Shown in pieces: positions 8,571 through 16,700 of a stretch of 64,000 nucleotides of DNA. The notes beneath the pieces were generated by a model, which saw only the letters and a list, made by a program, of their open reading frames with translations, was not told the DNA's origin and searched no databases. Position numbers and translations under genes: made by a program. Numbering within the stretch: the stretch's first letter is position 1; each line of letters opens with the position of its first letter. The DNA comes from Closterium sp. NIES-65. Lineage: Eukaryota > Streptophyta > Zygnematophyceae > Desmidiales > Closteriaceae. The stretch lies in the NCBI GenBank assembly GCA_948144175.1, contig CANXME010002087.1, positions 1,609,501 through 1,673,500 of the forward strand. Reading direction: 5' to 3'.

Positions 8571-9749
8571 ATGGCTGATTTCACTATCGCCACGTTGACG
8601 CAGGAGCAACTCGATCGTCTCGTGCGACAGCTGGAGGAATCAGCGCTCGAAATCGCGACGCTCACGGCGGAACGTGACTCCGCCCGTCAACAGTCAACGG
8701 TGAACGCTCCGACAACTTCCCAAGCGCCAACCAATGTTTCTGTCCATTCGGAGGAGCCGATTGTTATCTCATCCGGCACACCAACGCAAAACAACAGCAC
8801 GGGACAGCGCTCAGGCGCAGCCAGTGACGGCGCAGCCCAACCGATGCCCGGCATGGGAGGGAACAGGAATGCATCAAGCCCACGGGAGCCCCGAGAAGCC
8901 CGTCGGCACGTGGAGTTTGCGATGACAAGTGGAGGGAACGCCACGATGGCCCCAATGCCACTCAAGCCGCAACGCCCGCCCTGCTTCGACCCAAGCCAAC
9001 GCGGTGGCCCGACAGTTCAATCGTGGGTCTTCACGATGAACGTGTTTTTCGACGCCAACTACGTCGAGTCGGACGCCGCCAAGATTCGGTATGCAGTTTC
9101 ACTACTCAGGGGCCCCGCCATGGACTGGTGGCGAGTCATCGTGACATCGCCACGTGCCTACGAGCCACCGCCGCACGAGGAAGGGCCCTCGGGTCCAGCT
9201 GTCACCTGGAGTTCGTTCTGCGAAACAGCCCAATATAGCACGTGGGATGCGTGGTGCGCAGGGCTTCGGGCGCGTTTTGAGCCGATCGCGGCTTCTATTT
9301 CGGCGCGTCAGAAACTGCGCACTTGGCGCCAGCTCGGGTCGGTCCAAGACTACACCAGCGGTTTTCTCGCACTTTGCGAACAGGTCGGCTACATGCACGA
9401 GGCGGAGCGGGTGGACCGTTACGTCGGCGGACTGAAGCCGGACATATCGCACGAGATAATGCTACGCGGGCTATCGAATTTCAACGAAATCCTCGCGCTC
9501 GCCGAGAAAATCGATATCCTACGCCGACCGAGACCGGGGTCCTATTTCGGACATCGTCCTCGGGGACTGATCGAGCACGCCACCGTACATGCCGTCGCAA
9601 CGAATGCAGCTGCCACGCCATTTAGAGGGCGCTGCTTTGCTTGCAACCGGCCGGGCCATCGCAAGAGCGAATGTCCAGAAGAGCTGAGACGTCGAGGAGC
9701 AGAGCAGGGGAGGGAGTCTCAGAGGCAGGGAAACGCCAGCAGTCAGTAG
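8571..9749 (+). CDS. Gy1 Gag
   Basis: Gag of Gy1, structural protein of the particle. The chosen start gives 392 residues (MADFTIAT...); an in-frame ATG at 8505 would add 22 residues rich in Arg/Ser. A predicted coiled coil occupies residues about 8-40 (LTQEQLDRLVRQLEE and following). A retrotransposon-gag capsid region follows at about 140-310, with FDANYVESDAAKIRYAVSLL and the WWRVI and FEPI signatures. A canonical CCHC knuckle (CFACNRPGHRKSEC) lies near residue 358. The ORF overlaps pol and ends at a TAG just after a slippery heptamer. No disruption is seen. The leader between 8416 and 8504 has an 8-base G run and no gene. Confidence 0.92.
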   Translation: MADFTIATLTQEQLDRLVRQLEESALEIATLTAERDSARQQSTVNAPTTSQAPTNVSVHSEEPIVISSGTPTQNNSTGQRSGAASDGAAQPMPGMGGNRNASSPREPREARRHVEFAMTSGGNATMAPMPLKPQRPPCFDPSQRGGPTVQSWVFTMNVFFDANYVESDAAKIRYAVSLLRGPAMDWWRVIVTSPRAYEPPPHEEGPSGPAVTWSSFCETAQYSTWDAWCAGLRARFEPIAASISARQKLRTWRQLGSVQDYTSGFLALCEQVGYMHEAERVDRYVGGLKPDISHEIMLRGLSNFNEILALAEKIDILRRPRPGSYFGHRPRGLIEHATVHAVATNAAATPFRGRCFACNRPGHRKSECPEELRRRGAEQGRESQRQGNASSQ

Positions 9750-9769
9750 AAATTGGGCCAACTACTGAC
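9728..9769 (+). promoter_or_regulatory. Gy1 -1 ribosomal frameshift signal
   Basis: The heptamer G GGA AAC (9728-9734) is in the zero frame of gag and fits X XXY YYZ. After a 7-base spacer comes a perfect 8-bp stem, GTCAGTAG (9742-9749) pairing with CTACTGAC (9762-9769), with a 12-base loop. The gag stop TAG forms the end of the 5' arm. Slipping back one base gives the pol frame exactly. Confidence 0.85.
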
Positions 9770-12700
9770 GAGACTGCCTGCTCGCCCAACCACACCGACC
9801 CTCACCGAGTCACAGTACCGATTCACGCCATCGATCGGGCTCGGATGAATAAGGAGGGTACAGCGACGGATTGCCCAGTACTGATCCACGGGAAAATACA
9901 GGGAGCAGCAGTCAAGATTTTCATCGACGGAGGAGCTAGCCACAGTTTAGTTAATACCGCAACCGCACGAAAACTTCAACTGACACTTAGCCGATGTTTA
10001 CCTGAGATTGATGCGCGCTTAGTCGACGGCACGCCGCTGGCCATACGGGAGAGGGTGCAGAGAGTAAAAGTTCGCTGCGGGGGAAACTTCGGGTTTACAC
10101 AGGAAATGCTCGCGACGACACTGGATGGGCACGACATTTTATTGGGACGTGATTGGTTGCGACGTTACAATCCGAGAATCGACTGGACGACGGGCAGCTG
10201 CACTGTGCGAAGTAGTGGTAACTGGGTCGAACTACCACGCTGGCAGTCGCCTGAGTCATCGACGGTCCACGTCAACGCCATCACAATGAAACGAGCAGTC
10301 GCCGCTGGAGCTGACGTGTATGCAGTAGACATCGCAGTGGTAGAAAAAGATGAGCAGCCGAGTGATTTCCAGAAATTGCTGACAGCGGTACCGCCGGAGC
10401 TACAAGAGCTATTGAAACGGTACCCGGGAATTTTCCCCGACGACTTACCGGAAGGACTGCCACCTCAGCGGGCGCACGACCATAGGATAGAGTTAGAGCC
10501 GAGGGCACAGCCAACTGTACAGCGCCAGTTCAGACTGACACAGCCGGAGCTCGACGAACTGAGGAAGCAGTTAGATTACCTGTTAGCAAAGCAGTTTATC
10601 CGACCGAGCTCGTCGCCGTTCGCCGCACCGATACTATTCACACCAAAAAAAGACGGAGGTTTTCGCATGTGCATCGATTACCGAGCGCTCAACAGGGTTA
10701 CAATAAAGTCACGATACCCCATTCCCCGCGCCGACGAACTGATCGACCAACTGCGAACAGCACGGGTGTTCTCGAAAATAGATCTACGGGGAGGTTACCA
10801 CCAAATTAGAGTCGAACCATCGGACTGCGCCAAGACAGCTTTTAGAACTAGGTACGGGTCGTTCGAGTACACCGTGATGCCTTTCGGGCTAACCAACGCA
10901 CCCGCAACATTCCAGATGACCATGAACGAGGCGTTTAGACCACTTTTAGATAAGTGCGTGATCGTCTATCTCGACGACATTCTCGTCTACAGTCGCGATA
11001 AGCAGCAGCATTTAGCGGACCTGGAAGCAGTGTTTAAAATTCTCGAGGAGCATCGTTTATTGACTAAGGGGTCTAAGTGCGAGTTTTTTCGGGATAGGTT
11101 AGAATTTTTGGGGCACGTTATTTCAGAGGCTGGGGTTGAGATTGACCCGAAGAAGCTGGATACGGTCAACGCTTGGCGACCCCCGACAAACATCACGGAG
11201 CTGCAGAGTTTTTTGGGTTTCGTTAATTATGTCCGTCGATTCGTGCCTGACATGGCCCGCTTAACTGCCCCACTGACGGATCTGCTGCGGAAAGGGGTCG
11301 CTTTTACGTGGGGGGAGAAAGAGCATGCTGCCTTCTCTACCCTGAAAACTGTTCTCTGTTCACCACCTGTCCTGCGCATTGCCGACCCACACCGCCCATT
11401 CGAAGTCATTACTGACGCAAGCGACATCGCCATCGGAGCCGTACTGTTACAGGATTTCGGGAACGGCCTACAGCCCATCGCATACGAATCACGAAAACTG
11501 CACCCACCTGAGAAGAATTACCCGATACACGATCGCGAAATGCTTGCGATCGTGCATGCGTTCAAAGTGTGGCGCTGTTACTTGACCGGCGCAGACGTGA
11601 CAGTACGGACAGACCACAAATCTCTACAGTACCTCCGCGCACAGCCTCACCTCAACCCACGACAGATTCGATGGCTCGATTTCCTCGAGTCGAATTTTCA
11701 CTACACGGTCACCTACAAAAAAGGAGCATCAAATATCGCCGATGCACTGACTCGCCCTACTGCCCAGATTCACGCGATACTACTCGCCCAGACCAGCCCA
11801 CTGCTGACAGGCCTATTTACCCACGGATACCAAACCGACCCGTTCTTTACAGGAGGCAACTCGCAGCAGTTCGCAGCAGCACGAGGGATCTATTACGTAA
11901 AGGTTGGGACCGACCGCATTTGGGTACCCGGGTATACACTACTACGGGAATTACTGTTACAAGAGGCACACGACGGAGTTACCTCAGGACATTTCGGGGT
12001 AGAAAAAACACGACAGCAGCTGCAGCGATATTATTACTGGCCAGAAATGTTGACCGACATCCAACGACACGTAGCATCGTGTCCCACCTGCCAGGTCATG
12101 AAATCATCACGGAAGCGGCCGGCAGGACAGTTGCAGCCGATCCCACCCCCAGAGCGTGCTTGGCAGCAGGTGACGATGGACTTCGTCACGGGGTTACCGG
12201 CCGGGGCGAGTGGGAACGACGCGATCTTGGTCGCCGTCGATCGACTGACGAAGATGGCACATTTCGCAGCATGCAAGAAATCAATCACAGCCGAAGAAAC
12301 AGCCCGCCTCTTCATCACCACCGTCGTTCGCCTCCACGGGATACCATCGGCAATCATCAGCGACCGCGACACGAAATTCACCAGCAACTTCTGGCGGAAC
12401 CTGTGGCAGCAGTTCGGCACACGACTTCAATTCAGTTCATCCTATCACCCCGAAACCGACGGACAGACGGAACGGACAAACCAAACCATGGAGCAGCTGA
12501 TTCGAGCCACGTGCGACGATCCGAACACGTGGGAACATCAGCTGCCGCTCATCGAGTTCGCGTACAACAACGCACCATCAGCCACGACGCAACAGTCCCC
12601 GTTTTACCTGAACTACGGACAGGACCCAACAGTACCCATGACCCCACACCCCGACAATCCAGTCCCACGAGCCCAACAATTCGCCGAGATTTTGCAAGCA

Positions 12701-13237
12701 GCACGGACCAGGGCAGCAGACGCAATTAAAAAAGCCAACATCATCGCTAAACGAAACGCCGATCGCCACCGTCGACCTGTCACTTACCAGCCAGACGACC
12801 TGGTACTACTCGATACCCAGAACCTCCGCCTGCCCATCACTCCAAAACTTCGCCCCCGATATTGTGGGCCATTTCGCATCAGCCACATGATCACACCCGT
12901 CACCGCCCACCTCCTCCTCCCTGCTGACTGGTACGTCAGCCCGTCATTCCACGTCAGCCTACTTCGCCCTTACATACCATCCACGAGCCAACTGCCACGA
13001 AATCGCCCAGCCAGCATGACACGTCCCCCAACCGAACCACTAATCACCCCTGAAAAAATCCTCAGCCACCGAGTCCGCAACCCTCGGGGAGCACGACGGA
13101 TCGAATTCCTAATTCGCTGGAAGGATCGAACGCCCACAGAAGACAACTGGGTCCCCCTGGATAAAATTGAGAACCACCCTGTCTTCACCGAGTATCTGCG
13201 AAGCCGAAATTTCCGCGACGTCCATGCGCTCTCGTAA
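9728..13237 (+). CDS. Gy1 Pol: PR-RT-RH-IN-chromodomain
   Basis: The pol frame, entered by -1 frameshift, is 1169 codons without interruption. In order from 9728 it has an aspartic protease (FIDGGAS about residue 65, ILLGRDWL). RT follows ([27 protein letters not shown] about 414), then RNase H (VITDASDIAIGAVL, TDHKSLQYL). Integrase has a HHCC zinc region (H...HFG...CPTC about 750-790) and a core with MDFVTGLP, ISDRDTKF and HPETDGQTER. The GPFRI-type C-terminal module and a chromodomain (IEFLIRWK, NWVPL) end the protein. The chromodomain would direct integration to particular chromatin. All catalytic residues appear present, so the element is potentially autonomous. Confidence 0.94.
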   Translation, partial: GKRQQSVEIGPTTDETACSPNHTDPHRVTVPIHAIDRARMNKEGTATDCPVLIHGKIQGAAVKIFIDGGASHSLVNTATARKLQLTLSRCLPEIDARLVDGTPLAIRERVQRVKVRCGGNFGFTQEMLATTLDGHDILLGRDWLRRYNPRIDWTTGSCTVRSSGNWVELPRWQSPESSTVHVNAITMKRAVAAGADVYAVDIAVVEKDEQPSDFQKLLTAVPPELQELLKRYPGIFPDDLPEGLPPQRAHDHRIELEPRAQPTVQRQFRLTQPELDELRKQLDYLLAKQFIRPSSSPFAAPILFTPKKDGGFRMCIDYRALNRVTIKSRYPIPRADELIDQLRTARVFSKIDLRGGYHQIRVEPSDCAKTAFRTRYGSFEYTVMPFGLTNAPATFQMTMNEAFRPLLDKCVIVYLDDILVYSRDKQQHLADLEAVFKILEEHRLLTKGSKCEFFRDRLEFLGHVISEAGVEIDPKKLDTVNAWRPPTNITELQSFLGFVNYVRRFVPDMARLTAPLTDLLRKGVAFTWGEKEHAAFSTLKTVLCSPPVLRIADPHRPFEVITDASDIAIGAVLLQDFGNGLQPIAYESRKLHPPEKNYPIHDREMLAIVHAFKVWRCYLTGADVTVRTDHKSLQYLRAQPHLNPRQIRWLDFLESNFHYTVTYKKGASNIADALTRPTAQIHAILLAQTSPLLTGLFTHGYQTDPFFTGGNSQQFAAARGIYYVKVGTDRIWVPGYTLLRELLLQEAHDGVTSGHFGVEKTRQQLQRYYYWPEMLTDIQRHVASCPTCQVMKSSRKRPAGQLQPIPPPERAWQQVTMDFVTGLPAGASGNDAILVAVDRLTKMAHFAACKKSITAEETARLFITTVVRLHGIPSAIISDRDTKFTSNFWRNLWQQFGTRLQFSSSYHPETDGQTERTNQTMEQLIRATCDDPNTWEHQLPLIEFAYNNAPSATTQQSPFYLNYGQDPTVPMTPHPDNPVPRAQQFAEILQAARTRAADAIKKANIIAKRNADRHRRPVTYQPDDLVLLDTQNLRLPITPKLRPRYCGPFRISHMITPVTAHLLLPADWYVSPSFHVSLLRPYIPSTSQLPRNRPASMTRPPTEPLITPEKILSHRVRNPRGARRIEFLIRWKDRTPTEDNWVPLDKIENHPVFTEYLRSRNFRDVHALS

Positions 13238-13249
13238 GAGGGGCCTCCT

Positions 13250-13264
13250 TGGGGAGGGGGGTAG
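13250..13264 (+). other. Gy1 polypurine tract
   Basis: The purine-rich stretch TTGGGGAGGGGGGTAG lies between the pol stop and the 3' LTR and is the expected plus-strand primer. Confidence 0.75.
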
Positions 13265-13609
13265 TGTAAGGAAATTCCCTTTTTCCTTACTTCGCGTCCC
13301 TGCTCAACGCGTACATCACTGTAGCACCTCAGTCAGCACCGTTACCACTCGCGACCATCGCATCATTCATCATCCCGCCCTTTTCGCACATCGCATCCCG
13401 ACCTCACGGCTCGGCTGGTAACCCGCGCTCCGGGCCTACGCTTCGACACTTTCCCAACCTCAGTCCCAGGCTCGTCGCGCGACAACCACAGTCCATTACC
13501 GTTACCACTATTGCTTCGCTATATAATCCTTCGCTCATGCCTTCGCTCATTTTGTACTCCTGCTTCGATAGTGCAATTCTCGTTCGTTCACTCAATTGCA
13601 CTCGTAACA
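13265..13609 (+). repeat. Gy1 3' LTR, next to SF3A3
   Basis: 345 bp, identical by eye to the 5' LTR and followed by CTCAT (13610-13614). Its TATA-like element near 13519-13527 is about 260 bp upstream of the SF3A3 ATG and in the same orientation, so it could drive that gene. Confidence 0.93.
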
Positions 13610-13782
13610 CTCATACACAGGTTCGGAACCTCCAAAACCACTTTCCACCGTGTGGAACCGCCCTGAGCCACGACACAAGAACCGTTGCAGTGCAACAAAT
13701 GTGCGACCTGACCTCACCTGTGTTTCTTTGTGAGTGTTGATTCGTGATCGCATCCCCATACAACCTCGCGCGCTGCGCCCCG

Positions 13783-16700
13783 ATGGCGTCCACGCTGCTG
13801 GAGCAGGCGCGCGCGACGCACGAGGAGAACGAGCGGCTGGAGCGGCAGGCGGTGAAGGACCTGCAGCAGAGCCTGTCGTCGCATCGCGAGAAGCTGTTTC
13901 AGAGCCATCGCATCAAGAACGTCGTCGACGCCATCGTCGCCAACAGCGCGCGCCTGGTACGCCGTGTCGCCGACGAGCATCGTCAGGGTGAAGATGGTTA
14001 GAGCGGAAATTGTTAGGGTTCTCGCTGGCGGTATCGTTACGTCTAGTCGCACCTTCGCTCGACTTGCAGCCGGCGGCGGGCGAAGCGACGCCGGCGGGGC
14101 GGGCGGATCTCGACTTCTAGATACGATTCGCGAAGCTTCACTACCGTCTCTGGTTAGCTGCACTCCCGAAGGCCCTGCCTGCGTGCCTCGTGGCGCTGCG
14201 TGCCTCGCGCCTCGCATTCGGCTGCTGATGTGCGGCTCACCATCCTGCTTATAGCACGTCGTTGACAGTTAATCTAGCGGCGTTGAGGATAAGTTATGCG
14301 TGCGGGTGATGGGCGGTGGGGCGATCGATGGAACAGGGCGATTGCGTGGAAGCAGGCGGAAGCAGCCTCGTGCCCTAGCCTCCCCGACGCCTTCTCTCCA
14401 TTCGCCCTTGCCCGTCGAGTTACCACGGCCTTGCACGCGCTGCTGTGCCGTCTTCACTTCGCTCATCACCTCTCACCCTTCTCGACCCTCTCGCCCATCT
14501 CGCCCCTCTCGTCCCTCTCACCCTCCTACGCCACTATGCCAAGACAGCCCCGCTGTAAAAACTTGTTCCTTACAATTACCTTTCGCCAAAAATCCTCGCC
14601 GCCACACCGCCCCTCACCCTCTTCCGCCATCACCCACCGCTCCCTCCCTTGCTCCAGAGTTTACCTCTTCGGAAATTCAGAACTTACCTCCAACATTCCC
14701 ACCCTTCTGCTCTCACTACTCTCCTATTGGCTTCCTCACTTTGTTTTCCGTTCCCGCCCCATTACCTCCCCTTTTTCTCTCATTACCTTCCCCTCCCCCA
14801 CCCTTCCCCTTCCCCCTCTCCACCCATCCCTCCCCCTCTCCCCCATCTGTCCCCCCTGGGACATGGGGGGGCATGCATGAGGCAGGCGGAGATCTACGCG
14901 GACGCGGACGGGGCGAGGAGGGACGAGATAGCGGCGCTGGGCGGGCAGGGCACGCCCAACCCCAGCGCCACCGTCTTCACCTCCTTCTATGAGCGCCTCA
15001 ATGAGGTGACCACACCATGGGTGCAGTGCGGTGAAGAGGGGCTCAATGAGTTGAGAGGGCGGGTTCAATTCGGTGAAGAGAGCTGCGATGCGACGTGTTG
15101 ATGGTTGGCTTCCTGCACAGATGAACCATGCGGCGAAGGGTTGAATTTGTTCGGTAATTAGGTGCTTTGAGTAGTGTGCAGTGCAGCACCGGAGGGCTGC
15201 TTCAGCTTAACTTGGAACTCACACTCACTGCGTTCACCATGCCTTCACAAGCGGGAGAGGGCAGAGAGGGCAGGGGGAGCAGGGGGGGAGATGATGGCCT
15301 TGGGCTCCGTGTGAGAGTCGTTCCCTCCTCACGCCACTGGCATCATGCCTCAGGGCATCATCCCTGTTCCAAGGATATTTTCCCACCCGGTGATTCGTTT
15401 CACCAACTCAACGTCCCTACCCGGCCCCGCCCTTCCCACTCCCCTTAAACACCCCCTCCCGCTCTTACGCAACCCCTTTCCACCCTCCTTTCTCCTCTCT
15501 CTCCCGCTTGTCCCTGCTTCATTTTATTCCTGCCTGCTCTTCCATCCCCCCCACCTCACCTCCTTCCCTCCCCACCCCTCCCCCTCCGGGGCAGATCCGG
15601 GAGTACCACAGGCGGCATCCGGGGGCGAGGGTGGTGGAGGGCGAGGCGGACGTGGACGAGCTCATCAAGGATGAGCCCTGGGTGCAGTTCAGCGGGGAGG
15701 TGAGTTCAGCGGGGAGGTGAGTTCAGCGGGGAGGTGAGTTCAGCGGGGAGGTGAGTTCAGCGGGGAGGTGAGTTCAGCGGGGAGGTGAGTTCAGCAGGGA
15801 GGTGAGTTCAGCAGGGAGGTGAGTTCAGCGGGGAGGTGAGTTCAGCGGGGAGGTGAGTTCAGCGGGGAGGTGAGTTCAGCGGGGAGGTGAATTCAGCAGG
15901 GAGGTGAGTTCAGCGGGGAGGTGAATTCAGCAGGGAGGTGAGTTCAGCGGGGAGGTGAGCCCTGGGTGCAGTGAAGTAAGGAGGTGAGTCGAGCGGCGAG
16001 ACTGTGAGTGGAGTGACTGCTGCAGACTGTGAGGCGTGCAGCCTGCCAGAGAAAGCTCCACCTGCCCTCTTTCGCCCTTGTGCGCACCGTCCCTGCCCTC
16101 CCCCCTCCCAACCATTCCCCCGTCCGTGTGGCCACCCGTCCCTCTCTCCAGGAGGCGATGGGCAAGCATGTGGACATGCACGCGTGGCACCAGCAGCTGT
16201 GCAACGCCAAGTTCGGGCGCGCCATGGACTACCCCACGTTCCTGGACCAGCTGCCGCAGACACACAAGATCCCCCGCAACTTCAAATTCACCAAGTACGG
16301 TGCGCAGGGGGTGGGCGGGGGGAGGGACTGGAGTGGTTTCAGCAGCAGGAGCGCAGTCATTGCGGGCTAGCCTGTCTGTTGGGTGAATCACAGTGGCCAC
16401 GAGGCAAGGCGCTCACTGCACATATCTGCTGCTGTGCATTGCTCCCCCATGTCCTCCTCTACTGCCACTCTGCTCTCATCATCACCTTCTTCTTCGGTCT
16501 CCCCTCCTCTCTCTCTCTCTCCCTTCCTCCTCGACCCAAACTCCCTGCCCCCACACTCGCAATGCCTCTCCCCACCAACCCCCCTGGCCGCCCTGCCCTG
16601 CGCCACACTGGGCAGGGCGTACCGCACATACGTGGGCGGCGTGGCGGAGTACCTCGAGTCCTTCTTCCGCCGCACACAGCCGCTGCAGGACCTCGCAAAG

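Larger units (their letters stand above)
1190..13609 (+). mobile_element. Gy1: Ty3/gypsy chromovirus with nested Co1
   Basis: This is a complete LTR retrotransposon. LTRs of 345 bp at 1190-1534 and 13265-13609 look identical by eye and both run TG...CA. The 5-bp target duplication CTCAT is at 1185-1189 and 13610-13614. The primer site follows the 5' LTR, and a purine tract precedes the 3' LTR. Internal order is gag, protease, reverse transcriptase, RNase H, integrase, chromodomain, which places it among the chromoviruses. Its leader is split by Co1 (1562-8410). Without Co1 and one copy of its target duplication, the element is about 5.6 kb. Identical LTRs and intact ORFs indicate a very recent insertion. 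Confidence 0.95.

Noticed and set aside
14296..14992. ORFs of 194 and 230 codons in SF3A3 intron 1.
   Set aside because: They are Pro/Ser/Leu-rich readings of pyrimidine-rich intron DNA in two overlapping frames, with no domain and no link to the SF3A3 frame.
15688..15959. CRISPR-like or minisatellite spacer array.
   Set aside because: Units are contiguous 17-mers with no spacers and sit on an exon/intron junction of a eukaryotic gene.
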